Assembly (NCBI GenBank): GCA_038030265.1
Contig: CM075942.1
Span: forward strand, 248,001 to 312,000
Reading direction: 5' to 3'
From: Corythucha ciliata
Taxonomy: Eukaryota; Arthropoda; Insecta; Hemiptera; Tingidae
DNA: 64,000 nt
Of the stretch, positions 43,071 through 53,939 are shown piece after piece. The position numbers and the translations under genes were made by a program. Each line of letters opens with the position of its first letter. Within the stretch, counting starts at the first letter, position 1. The notes under the pieces were generated by a model. The model saw nothing but the letters and a program-made list of their open reading frames with translations, searched no databases and had not been told where the DNA came from.

Positions 43071-44926
43071 ATGACCTCAGGAGGATTACCAAATATAAGG
43101 TTGTGTTGTGGTTTCGAGCGCGTCGTTCTTCCAGATGCTAGGGCTGCGGCTATGACCAAGGGGCGTCGTCTGGTCGAAAGTAATCACGTCATTAGTGTGA
43201 CAGAAGACAAATTGGGAGAAGGAAAATCTGGCCTAATAACTGGTTTGGTCATACGACAAACAAATGTTAGAAATCCCCCTTATTAGGTGAAATTGGAGGT
43301 AATCGTGCTAATTCTGGGGAGTTTTACTGAACCTTACAGGTTGATGATAATCGCACCGTCTTCCTTGCACATTGTGATTGTGCCAGTGGTGAAGGAGGGA
43401 AGTGCAAGCATGTCTGTGCATTGGTTCACTTCCTAAATCTTGAAACAGGTGCTTCCAAGACCAATGATCCTCAGCAATGGGGAAAGCCAAGTTCGAAACG
43501 AGCCGGTAAGTCAATCTTTATCCCACATTGCTTCCACGTCATTATTGTGTGTAGTGCATGATCATGGTGTTTTACATTTTGGTTTATTATTTTTAATAAT
43601 TCCTTCGTTACATTTTGTGCACGCGTCTGCCTGCGAGTGTTACTGGAGCAGCGCTACTTTCCTCCCGTCTGGGGAGCGATCTATCCACCCTATCCTCGGT
43701 TAAATTTCCGTGCTCATCAGACCAGGACCTTGGAAGCCCAAGACCTAAGGTCCAAACGGGAATGCAATGGAGGCTGAACTGCACACTGCGGTCAGAAGTA
43801 GCCGCGTAATTGTGACTTATTTTAGTGTTCAGGTTGACTGGCCTGTTACAGACAATTAAAAATAATAAACCATCGTCTCATAAGTCGCATTGTATTTTTA
43901 TGTATTTTTCTGTTTGTCTTTCCCCCTTCTTTCTTTGATAGGACAAGAAAAGTATGCAAAGGGCGCGGAAATTAGGAGTTTGATTCCGCTGAAAAAACAA
44001 AAGGGCTGGAATTTGGCCCCGGCTCCTCTTCCCAGTACGCTGAGAAATGATTCGCCTTTCAACGAAGACGAAAAAATTTGCCGAAATATTCTGGACAAAA
44101 TTCTGCGAGAAACGGTGGTGACTGAAGATCGAAGAGCTCTCAAAGAAATAGTTCTACATATTTTTCACTCCCATGGGAACTACAGCTGTTATGGTTCTGA
44201 AATAAGCGTTAGCCTCGAAATGGCAGCTTTTTACTTCGGGAATGTTGTTGTGAACGAAGCTCGAGCGTTAAGCACGTATTTAGACACAGTGAAACAGGCC
44301 GACAGTGTCGTTTGGATGAGGGAACGGGCAATTAGAATTTCTGCCTCTCTCTCAAGGCCCATAGGGCTTTAGTTTCGAAAGATTACGCAAGAACTGCTGC
44401 TAAAATAGCAGAAGACAAGATAATACATAATAAAAATTTAGAATACGGCAAAAGAACTGAGAAGGAAGCTCTCCTCGCCTACAAGGATGTAACAGGGAAT
44501 AATGTAGTGGATTGCGGCCTCCTAATCAAATGCCAACAACCATGGCTTTGTGGGAGTCCAGACGACATTGTCATTACCGATTCCAGCAGCTCGCAAGTAA
44601 AAATATTGGAAATAAAATGCCAGATTGCCGTTTTTGACGGGCAGGGATTTAATGTGCCCTACCTCAAGCTGGAGGCTGGCAATTTCGTTTTGGTTAAGTC
44701 ACATACTTACTATACGCAATGCCAAATACTTATGTACTGTTCTAATTGCTTAGAATTAGATTTATTTGTTTACTCGCCAAAAGGTTCCGCTCTTTTTACG
44801 GTGAAAAGAGATGAAGACTTTTTATCAGAAGCCATTTTAAAAATGGAAAAATTTTATTTTTCATATTTTCTTCCTGAGATCTATAAAAAAATGAAGGTAG
44901 AAAACAAAGAAATAAAAGTAGCATAA
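43071..44926 (+). pseudogene. SWIM zinc finger-YqaJ nuclease, three exons, decayed
   Basis: Exon 1, 43071-43298: GRRLVESNHVISVTED to QTNVRNPPY, then an in-frame TAG (43284-43286) before VKLE. Exon 2, 43340-43505, has the SWIM finger CDCASGEGGKCKHVCAL and the QQWGKPS motif. Exon 3 runs 43942-44926. Introns are 41 and 436 nt with GT/AG ends, and phases match. YqaJ catalytic motifs in exon 3: EYGKRTEKEALLAY, WLCGSPDDIVI (Asp), KILEIKC (Glu-x-Lys) and YYTQCQI (Gln). At about 44347 a CT-repeat expansion of five bases shifts the frame in the RISAS-KAHRA segment. The nuclease is likely an accessory DNA-processing protein of the transposon. One stop and one frameshift make this copy non-functional, though the catalytic residues remain. 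Confidence 0.8.
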
Positions 44927-45083
44927 ATTTAGACAATAACGTAAACATAAGTAAATACGTTTATTTAGCATTTATAGGCATTAAAAACGAAAATAAAATT
45001 GTATGATTAAAATTTTATCTCGACTACTTAGTTTTCTTTGAACGGAGGTGGTAAAAAATTTGCTAGCACACAACAAATATGCA

Positions 45084-46345
45084 CTATATCGTCAATGTGA
45101 GCAGGAATTCTTTCGGGATAAAGTTCAGTACTTGGTAAATTTTTATCCGTTGAATGCAACGTTCAACGTGCACACGAGCGCTGGCCATTGTGTATGTTTG
45201 AGTAATTTCCTCTGCCGAAAGCTTTCCGTGATGTAAAATAGGAGGCATGACTATTATCGCGTTTTCGGTACTTATTCCAGGAAAACCCTTGACTGCTAAA
45301 ACAACATCACCTTTTTCAAGCATGGAGAGAAATCCCGATTGATTAGTGATGACCGAATCACTCGTTCTTCCACCATAGCATTTCGATTTAAATGATATAA
45401 ATCCATTTGGGGAAACGGCCGGTTCTCCAGTCATACAGTGGAGAATTCCACTGTATGAGCAGACTTATAATTTGAATACAGAAACACTCTATTCGATACG
45501 GATCCTGGAATTTCTGTTCGGATTTCGGTGCTGTCGATTATTGCTCTAGTGTTGGGAAAATATTTTTTGAACACTTTAGGCATCAAATTTTGAACAGTTA
45601 GTTTGCAAGGCCAAATGATACAGTTCTTAGTTTTTATCGAAAGAGCTCAAGAAGAGAGAAAAAAAACTCTGGATGCTGTTGTCCTATGGACACCGAACAA
45701 AATTCCCAAAACACTGAAGGCTAGGCCTAATTTTATTTTCATGAGGAAAATTAGCAATGCTTCCTGATTAGCCACGGAGTAAAACATTTTGTCAGGGAGC
45801 AGTGAATTCAAGTGATGGAATGTTTCATAAGATACGCTGGTTAACTCTTTCAAGCTATTTTCTGTTTGCAGGCTCTCAAAACCTCGAAACCCAACTACAT
45901 TTGAGGCTGGTCCAGAATAATTAAAAGATTTATCAGCTTTGGGAGGGTTTAAAAGACTGGTGTTAATCCTGCACTGTACAGCAGCGTTATTTCCCTCGAA
46001 AGAAGATGAGAATTCGAAGAAAGAGAAATCATATTCAAAAGAACACTGACATTGCACGTATGAATTGGATTGATGGGTTGGAAACACTTGCCGAATGCAT
46101 TGAAACGTTTTCTTGAACACTTTTGGTCTCCGTTTACGCCATATGTTTAGGTAAAGATTCCATACTTCTCTTTCTTTGGCGCTCGAATCTTCTCAGGTCG
46201 GCCTGCGATCAAGGTCGTTTTTTAGACGACTTGGGGAAAATACTTGGAACATAATCCGGGTGGCTTTCGATATTTGATGATTTCCCTCCGACGAAATGAA
46301 CGCTACATATTCGACTGTGGGCAGTCGGTTCCCATAAACTGCCGT
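45084..46345 (-). pseudogene. THAP-DDE_4 transposase, decayed
   Basis: From 46345 the minus strand shows the C-terminal part of a THAP finger: SLWEPTAHSRICSVHFVGG and HPDYVPSIFP, then an in-frame TGA (46209-46211) before QADLRRFERQRKR. The transposase follows: SYETFHHLNSLLP, LLIFLMKIKLGLAFSVLGILFG, IIWPCK, YFPNTRAIIDSTEIRTEIPGS (first Asp) and SNYKSAHTV. After a frame change near 45445 it reads SKCYGGRTSDSVI, DVVLAVKGF and ARVHVERCIQRIK (Glu). The second catalytic Asp, normally in the D of LADKGF, is Val here. With a stop, frameshifts and a lost catalytic residue, the gene is dead. It converges with the YqaJ gene about 160 bp away. Confidence 0.8.
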
Positions 46346-46440
46346 CAGGACTCAAAACAGGGGAGAATATAAAACTCACTTTCCCCAAATAATACCATTA
46401 AATTCCCATAAACCCCCCCCCCCCTCCGGGTTTTTCTAAA

Positions 46441-46575
46441 GGCCCGTTCACAAGCTCTATGTTTGTGACATGTGGTGTCTATGCAGCCTATCAAAATGCT
46501 TCATTTTTCGAGGGAATAAATTTATTTGGTTGCATAGCCTCCACAGAAAGAAAACATAGAGCTTGTGAACGGGCC
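46441..46575. mobile_element. 135-bp MITE with TAAA target duplication
   Basis: TIRs GGCCCGTTCACAAGCTCTAT are inverted over about 24 bp perfectly and about 48 bp with changes. TAAA flanks both sides (46437-46440, 46576-46579). The right TIR is identical over 23 bp to 12093-12115 at the start of the MULE-Ulp1 gene. Confidence 0.85.
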
Positions 46576-46845
46576 TAAAATGCCAAAAACCCTCAGCACT
46601 ATACGTGTTATATTTTTGCAGTCGAAAAATGAACAAGCATAGTGACTAGAAATGCATTTAAATCATGTCACACCACAGGGAGCAACATTTCACGATCCTG
46701 CTTCAGTTAATGTCAATTGCGAATTTGTCCTAAGAAGTAGTTTCTCTCATCATTCCTCACCCCTTCGCCTACCCTCTCGTCTATTTCTGGTCATAGGTTT
46801 CTCTCCTTGTTCTGCACCAATCCTGGATTTTTAGGACTGTTCAAT

Positions 46846-47121
46846 ATGCAGGAAGATCCGCAAACCGACTCTCAAACGGCACCAAATACCGAACAAGTTC
46901 TTTGGTGAGTTGTAATAACCCTAATGTAAAGTCAAGTCGAAAACTTACTTTTTTCGGTTGACAGCCACGATCCATCTCATCCGTCTCTCCTGCTCGTATG
47001 TTTTAGAAGGAAATCTATAAAAAGTGACTCCTTTGTATTTGGTATTCGCCGGGGTATTATGGCAGTCGACAACGCAGCAAATCACCATCGCGAACTAAAA
47101 TTATACAAACTCTATGATTGA
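46846..47121 (+). CDS. Possible small spliced ORF inside the ISL2EU-like element
   Basis: ATG 46846 opens MQEDPQTDSQTAPNTEQVL. A GTGAGT donor after 46904 and a TTGACAG acceptor before 46975 keep phase and continue to TGA at 47119-47121, about 71 residues in all. I recognise no family, and the second exon is unremarkable apart from a basic stretch. It lies between the transposase start and the right TIR, so it could be a third transposon gene or chance. Confidence 0.25.
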
Positions 47122-47684
47122 AAATGTCAACCTCTTTTAGTACTGCTCCGTAAATTTAAGACAATTTTATCAAAATTGTGCCTTCACAATTTGAACAAAA
47201 ATAATTAAAATTCGTATTATTGTGTGTTTTAAATTTTTCCAAACGTTGGTTCGTCAAAAAGCTTCCGCAACAAAAGCTCATAGAAACATTCCCAATCGAA
47301 GGTCTCTGAATACGGCCCTGAAGACCGATTTCTCACGGCCACATTTCATCACGAATTCAGGATTTTTAGGGCAAGTTTCGGTCCTCTAGGGTCCAAAGGG
47401 ACTGTAGTAAGTTTCTTTTTTTTATTTTCAATTACAACTACAATGTAAAACTCTGTTGTGACCATGAAGATGTGCCGCAATTCAGGTTACTAACACGGGT
47501 GTCTTTTGTAAAATGTCTTACTGGTCCCGTTATAGAAATTCTTACGAGTAAAAAAATACGTTATGCAAGTAGACATGTGGATGTGAAATGAGAAACAAAT
47601 TGAAGCGGGAGGAGCTGTCATATGAGCGACAAACCGGCAGGCCCTTAATCAGTAGGAGCGGAAGAAAGTGTGAGCCACTTTGTG
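47122..47684. other. Non-coding interior next to the right TIR
   Basis: No open frames with recognisable content. Confidence 0.4.
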
Positions 47685-47886
47685 CATTAGATAATTATTC
47701 GACTAATTAAATACCTAGGTTCTTACTTGACTTTTATCACCGGCCGGTAAAAAAACAACCACGACAAAAAAGGTATTTTGACGTTGGAATGACAGTAATG
47801 GTAAGGGAGGTTTTTGTTCACATGTCACCAGTGACGACAGAATTTCCACCAGAGCGCTCTTTCTCTTATCTTTGCACGAGGCTCAT

Positions 47887-48832
47887 AAAGAACAACAAAA
47901 AACAAGAACAAAGAACAATAAAATTATTTAGATGAAATTGTTGAAACCGAAAACGCGGGAGATTGACAGTGACAGTGTACTAGAGTGACATTACAAGCTG
48001 GCAAACTCAAGGCCGAAGAAAAAATTTTGCCCGCGCTTTTGAGGTAGCTTCTATGAAGTCGGGAGAGGGGTGAGAGAGGAGTTGACAGTTCACTTGAAGA
48101 AAGCGCGTCCCCTCTCTCTTCAACCATCTCACTCTAAGCCGTGCAGAGGCAGCCAACAGATATAACTCATAAACTAATACGAGCAATTAACTCAAAAATA
48201 AGTTGAGCTCGTCGTTACGCGTTTTTCTCCTGCTGTATGGTGAATTTTTCAGGTTTTTTGGCTCAAAATTTCTTTGAAAATAAAGGATGCGCCCCTCAAG
48301 TGTCGGGTTTTAAAAATATTTAATAGTAATAAAATAAAATTCGCTGCATTTTTAGCAAATTCCGTAGTATGAATTTTTAAAGGCATTAGTCCAGTAGGCA
48401 AAGCAAAAAAATTAGGGTCTGAAGGAAAAAAAATCAAATTTATTATTTTATAGGTTGTTTAGGGATGATGTGAAATGACTATGTCAAGTTTTTCAAGTTT
48501 TTACCCTGAGCTTACTTGGGGAGGGCCGAAGACCTCAAAATTTGCTGACTTTTAAAGGGGATTCACTCATAACGTCTAAACTGAGTGGTATTCGACCAAA
48601 TTGTTCATTTTTAAAATTTTGAGCATTGTTTTTGCTCAAACCAAATATCAACCGATATACACCTTCATCCAAAGTTGGATGAATTTTCTCAAAATGCCAT
48701 AAATTTGCCTAAAACGAAGGTTCTGGCCATAAAGTGACTAAGGCCCGTATTCATACACATTTCTTAAACTTGAATTTCCCTAAGTGGGCGTCAAAACGGA
48801 TGATTTTATTCCAACAAAAGCTGAATTGACGA
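47887..48832. other. Unassigned AT-rich spacer
   Basis: No gene. GGCCCGTATTCATA at 48742 resembles one end of a GGCCCG-type MITE; its partner was not found. Confidence 0.4.
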
Positions 48833-50608
48833 CCAGTCAATACAGACAAAAAAATCTGGGTAAATCGCAAACATGCATGTAATTAATTTTTTATTCGCGT
48901 GTTGTTAGGACCAATGAGAGCAGTTATTACTCAAGTTTGCAACCCTCAAAACCTTGTGCTCAACTCGTGGCACTCGAAAAACCAAGAAATTTCATCACTT
49001 TTTTCTCTTTTTTTAACAAAACTACCAGAAGAAAGCGCTTTTCGAGCATGACCACAGTATACATTGTTAAAGCCAACTAAATTTGCTACAATTAAAGCCC
49101 AGCCCGAGCATCCTGGGTCTGTTAGTTCAGGAAATACAACCAGTCAACAAAATACTTAATCTCGCCAAAAAGCGAGATTTTATTGGTAGGGTAACTTTTC
49201 AAGACCCGTAGCACTCAAATACTATACTCAAATATGGGAAGTAAGCGTCCTAGGTTAAATCCAACGACACCACTGAAAGAGCACCCTTTTTTCTGTGTGA
49301 GTAAAGACATTTTGTCCAATGATAGTGAAAGATTCTTTGAGTAAACTGGGAAAATATCAGGATATTTTAAAAAATGTCAGTTTTTGACAACTGTTCAAAG
49401 CTAGACTACATTGGCCATGGTGCTCCCAGCGCCGGGCAAATTCCTCTATAACTGAGTGAAGTAACTTAGTTTAATACTTCAAGCTTATTTTACTCCTGCC
49501 CTTCGCAATGTTTTGATAAAAATCCATTGTTATACCAAAAAATGAGGTATTTAAGCCCATTTTGAGTGCATAAAATAAGATACGAAAGCTATTCCAAGAA
49601 TGTTTTTTTCAGCTTATTCCACTTTTATTTGTCTTTCCTCATAGATTAGCGTAGTAAAAGTGAATTAAGCTGAAAAAAAAAGTTTTAGGAATGGCTCTTG
49701 ATCTTCTTGTAGGCACTCAAAATGGGCTTAATTGCCTCATTTTTTGGTATAACCATGGATTTTTCTCAAAACATTGCGAAGGACAAGAGTAAAATAAGCA
49801 TGAAGTATTAAACTAAGTTACTTCACTCAGTTTTAGAGGAATTTGCCCGGCGCTGGGAGCACCATGGCTAATGTAGTCTAGCTTTGAACAGTTGTCAAAA
49901 ACTGACATTTTTTAAAATATCCTGATATTTTCCCAGTTTACTCAAAGAATCTTTCACTATCATTGGACAAAATGTCTTTACTCACACAGAAAAAGGGTGC
50001 TCTTTTCAGTGGTGTCGTTGGATTTAACCTAGGACGCTTACTTCCCACGTTACACCTGTTTTTGTTGCGAAAACCCGTGATGTGCTAAAAACAACAAATT
50101 GATTATCTCGGCTAGGAATCGAAATCTGACCTTAGGACATGGGAAATTTTTTTTTGCATTTTGGACGTACAACCTCCCCTCTCATTTTTTTCATTTTTTT
50201 TAAACTAAGTACGAATCACCGGTATTTGAGTGCTACGGGTCTTGAAAAGTTACCCTACCAATAAAATCTCGCTTTTTGGCGAGATTAAGTATTTTGTTGA
50301 CTGGTTGTATTTCCTGAACTAACAGACCCAGGATGCTCGGGCTGGGCTTTAATTGTAGCAAATTTAGTTGGCTTTAACAATGTATACTGTGGTCATGCTC
50401 GAAAAGCGCTTTCTTCTGGTAGTTTTGTTAAAAAAAGAGAAAAAAGTGATGAAATTTCTTGGTTTTTCGAGTGCCACGAGTTGAGCACAAGGTTTTGAGG
50501 GTTGCAAACTTGAGTATAAACTACTCTCATTGGCCCTAACAACATGCAAAAAAAAAAAAAATTACATGCATATTTGCGATGTTTGATGTTTATATTGACT
50601 GGCCTAGT
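48833..50608. mobile_element. 1.8 kb near-perfect palindrome (foldback element)
   Basis: The left arm runs from about 48833 and the right arm to 50608; the centre is near 49640, inside AGCTTATTCCACTTTTA and its inverse. The arms include AAATACAACCAGTCAACAAA, the CTCGCCAAAAAGCGAG hairpin (about 49171) and the block TTAACCTAGGACGCTTACTT. The right arm has about 170 bp extra (50050-50215). No recognisable protein; short open stretches in both arms mirror each other. Confidence 0.8.
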
Positions 50609-50639
50609 AGTGAAATCCACCATAACAATCATGTTATAC

Positions 50640-51370
50640 CATTTGTTTTTCCTAAAAACAGATGATTTTCCGCCAGAACTGACGGCTCTGACCAGTAAAC
50701 GGAGATTTTATCTCAAAACTGAAGATTTCATCCCATTGAAGAGACTATTTCCTCTTAACCGACGATTTCACGGCAAAGTAGACATGTTTACAACTAGGAT
50801 AGTGGAACCCGCTGAAATGATTTTTTAGTGAGACAAAACCGCGAAAATTAGCTGGCGAGAAAAATCCGCAAACTTTGCTTTTCAATACGTAAACCCCGCT
50901 TAATTTGTTTTCATAATTAACCACCGGGGTAAAATTTTCAGTTTGGGTACGCAACGTGGAGAAGAATTTTTTGTAGTAAAATCTTCCTTTTCCGGTTGAA
51001 ACAAATGCAAACAATAATGAAAAAAAAAAAAATTGTAGTGAAACGTTCAAGTTTGAGATGAATTCGTAAAAGTTTTGGTGCGAAATCGCCAGTTTTGCAC
51101 TGACTTCTTTTGGATAACACGTCGAGCTTTTGCGAGAAATCGTCTCTTCTGGTGTAACCAGGCTTATTTGCGAACAAATCGTCGGTATTGTGGTGAAATT
51201 TTCGGTTTTGTGTTAAAATCGTCAGACTTTTTGTAATACAGAGTCGTAAGTTTCGGCCTAAAATCATCCGTTTCGAAGAAAACGTCAGTTATAGTGTGAA
51301 ATTGCCAGTTTTGGAATAGAATGCACAGTTTTGGAGTGGTGCCGTCAGTTTTAGGGTGAATTGTTTGTTC
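50640..51370. repeat. Degenerate minisatellite, unit about 24-28 bp, switching orientation
   Basis: The consensus AAAACTGACGATTTCACCC recurs many times. It reads on the plus strand from 50650 to about 50790 and on the minus strand from about 50830 to 51365. Units vary widely. The open stretches here merely reflect the repeat and are not called as genes. Confidence 0.65.
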
Positions 51371-51378
51371 AGGTGCGT

Positions 51379-51860
51379 ACAGGGGCGTAGCAAGGGCAAG
51401 TGATGCCCGGTGCGAATCTTTTTTTGATGCCCCCCCCCCCCTGAGGATTAAACTCTGGTTAAACTTATGACCATAAATACCCCTAACGTGCATTCGTCTT
51501 TTAAAACCAAAACGAAAAATATCGCGTTTTCATTCAATAGCATAATTATACCGACAGTTCCAGGCATTCCAACCTCGATAGATCATATCCAATCGCTATT
51601 CCGAAACATGAACAAAAGAGGATCATCAAGCACACAGCGATGCGAGCATAAAATAGCGCGGAACTATGAGTGAAACCCCTTCCTTCTCAGTTCAAATGAG
51701 TTAGCCCCACCCAGTAGCGTACCGAGGTAGGGGCGAGGGGCGGACCGCCCCGGGCCCCCTGACAGGCGGACCGCCCCGGGCCCCCTGACAGGCGGACCGC
51801 CCCGGGCCCCCTGACAGGCGGGGCCCCCGAAAAGCTTAAATAAGGAAAAATGAGGATTTT
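51379..51860. repeat. TE ends with a 26-bp tandem triplet
   Basis: CAGGGGCGTAGCAAGG at 51379 resembles the hAT-type end seen at 59355. At 51739-51816 the 26-bp unit GGCGGACCGCCCCGGG... repeats exactly three times, next to CAGTAGCGTACCGAGG at about 51715, another typical TE terminus. C/G homopolymers are present. No gene. Confidence 0.55.
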
Positions 51861-52528
51861 TAGGTTCATTCATGTGAAAGGTTGGACAGCGATTTGGCTC
51901 CTTTCTACGAATTTCAGTCTATATCCGACCTGGAGAATATAACGTTACAAGTGATATCAGCAAAAAGTGTGGGCTGACTATTCGATTGAGCCCCCGAGAG
52001 TGCTATTCTTGTGGCTGAAATACAGAAATTCGCGCCTTCTTGAGGAAAATTCATGAATAAAATAGAGAAAACAGACCGTCCCCTGAAATAGTATGATCGA
52101 TGAAATGGAATAAGGTTAGGATAAATGGCTCGTGGGACAAATTGGTTTCGAGGCCGATGTTAAGCACTTGCCTATCCCTAATATTTTCCAAGTAATGAGC
52201 GATGTAATGAGCCATGGCGTTGGAAAATTCGATGAATGTTGTGTGGTCCATTGCTGGATCTGAGAAGAAGAAAAAATTAAGGCTACAAATTATTGTACGT
52301 AATTTACACTACTTGTAAGCCTAACGATTTAATCCAAGTTTCGGTACAATTACAGGTGGACGTCTCAAGAATCATCCGTGCCCTCGTGGTGATGCAGCAA
52401 AGCGTGATAGCAGTTATATGGTATCGTATAAAGGGCGAGTCACAGGTATTTTATTTTTCTAACAAATTAAATGAAAACATGAACGAGCAGGTACCTACAC
52501 GAAAAGTTGTGTACAGCTAACACATATA
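51861..52528. other. Unassigned sequence
   Basis: No recognised gene or repeat. Confidence 0.4.
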
Positions 52529-52647
52529 CAGGGTGGTCGGTTTTGAGATGCAAAAAAAAAATTGGGTAATAGTACACCGAAAATGGGATAAAAAAGTCTT
52601 ATTCGGATAGTGGCCTATCTCTTTTTGTTTTCGAGTAATATTTTTTT
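52529..52647 (+). repeat. Partial copy of the 18102-19596 foldback element, running into the gap
   Basis: Matches 18102-18220 closely (ACAGGGTGGTCGGTTTTGAG, then GGGATAAAAAAGTC and AAAAAGAGATAGGCC in order) and is cut by the N gap. Confidence 0.85.
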
Positions 52648-53147
52648 NNNNNNNNNNNNNNNNNNNNNNNNNNNNNNNNNNNNNNNNNNNNNNNNNNNNN
52701 NNNNNNNNNNNNNNNNNNNNNNNNNNNNNNNNNNNNNNNNNNNNNNNNNNNNNNNNNNNNNNNNNNNNNNNNNNNNNNNNNNNNNNNNNNNNNNNNNNNN
52801 NNNNNNNNNNNNNNNNNNNNNNNNNNNNNNNNNNNNNNNNNNNNNNNNNNNNNNNNNNNNNNNNNNNNNNNNNNNNNNNNNNNNNNNNNNNNNNNNNNNN
52901 NNNNNNNNNNNNNNNNNNNNNNNNNNNNNNNNNNNNNNNNNNNNNNNNNNNNNNNNNNNNNNNNNNNNNNNNNNNNNNNNNNNNNNNNNNNNNNNNNNNN
53001 NNNNNNNNNNNNNNNNNNNNNNNNNNNNNNNNNNNNNNNNNNNNNNNNNNNNNNNNNNNNNNNNNNNNNNNNNNNNNNNNNNNNNNNNNNNNNNNNNNNN
53101 NNNNNNNNNNNNNNNNNNNNNNNNNNNNNNNNNNNNNNNNNNNNNNN
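52648..53147. other. Assembly gap (500 N)
   Basis: Exactly 500 N. It begins inside one arm of a known long inverted repeat, which probably caused the assembly break. Confidence 0.99.
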
Positions 53148-53159
53148 CGGCTACTGAAT

Positions 53160-53880
53160 TATGCATGATTTAACCACTAACCCTCGTAGTTTAACTGTCT
53201 AAAGCAATTTAATAATTTCCTTAATTTATTATTTACACAACCAATATGCATTCTTGTAAGTTTACAATCAAAAATTACACCCAAGTACTTAACCTCCTCG
53301 ACAAACTTAATTGAAAAGCATGTATTAGAAACACAGTTAATTTTATCGCAACCCCTGTAGTGGCCAACGAAATCATATACTTCAACAGAACGCTGCTATT
53401 GGAAAAATATACTAAGTTAGATTTCTCACAGTTTAACGAAAGAAAAGTTTGACTGTGACGGAAGTCACTTGCAACCACTTCCCTTAATTTCCCAAAATCC
53501 TTTCCAGAAAAAAGATAAACGTTATTATCGGCAAAGCTGTAGGGTGTCCCATGTAGATCCATTGAAAACAGTTGTTTAACATAAATAACAAATAACAGTG
53601 GTTCAAGGACTGTCCCCTGAGGCACTCCGCATCTCACTGGCAGGAATTCACTAGAAGACGAATTTAACTTAACACACTGTTGCCTGCCTGAGGCATGTGA
53701 GACAAGCAAATTTAGAGCAACCCGTCGAATACTTTAAAGAAATGAATAAATCAATCTTTTCCATTTCTGTATTTTTCACGAAAGAACTTTTGTATAAACG
53801 ATTCCCTTTCCACTTCCCTACAACAACCAAGGGAAGATCTAGCGAATAATGCACCCCACTAGTCTCAATTTTTTAATCGG
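53160..53880 (-). pseudogene. Non-LTR reverse transcriptase fragment
   Basis: Minus-strand RT motifs: RCGVPQGTVLEPLLFVIYV, then SFADNNVYLFSG, where the usual FADD reads FADN. In another frame VKYLGVIFDCKL is followed by NNKLRKLLNCFRQL. This is CR1/Jockey-like, a different copy from the one at 1-2281. The lost Asp and a frameshift make it dead; neither the upstream endonuclease nor the element ends are present. Confidence 0.75.
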
Positions 53881-53939
53881 ATCGAAATGAACTAACACCT
53901 CATCTGATGCAATCACCGCCTTGGCTCGTTCAAACGCTT

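Larger units (their letters stand above)
42702..47884 (+). mobile_element. Two-gene ISL2EU-like DNA transposon (YqaJ + THAP-DDE_4)
   Basis: TIRs of about 200 bp: 42702-42905 and about 47685-47884. They match in inverse complement, including CCTCCCTTGCCATTACTGTC, TTTTTTACCGGCCGGTGATA and ACCTAGGTATT. AT flanks both ends (42700-42701, 47885-47886). Inside lie convergent genes: SWIM-YqaJ (plus) and THAP-DDE_4 transposase (minus). A DDE transposase with a YqaJ protein between long TIRs and 2-bp duplications is, as I recall it, the described organisation of ISL2EU transposons. A 135-bp MITE has since inserted at 46441. Confidence 0.8.

Noticed and set aside
50393..51493. Overlapping short frames rich in FTP/KPK/DDF motifs
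   Set aside because: They reflect degenerate minisatellite units read in phase; the same pattern is seen in both orientations.
51664..51873. Gly/Pro/Arg-rich frames near the 26-bp tandem repeat
   Set aside because: Pure translation of the GC-rich triplicated unit; no independent support.
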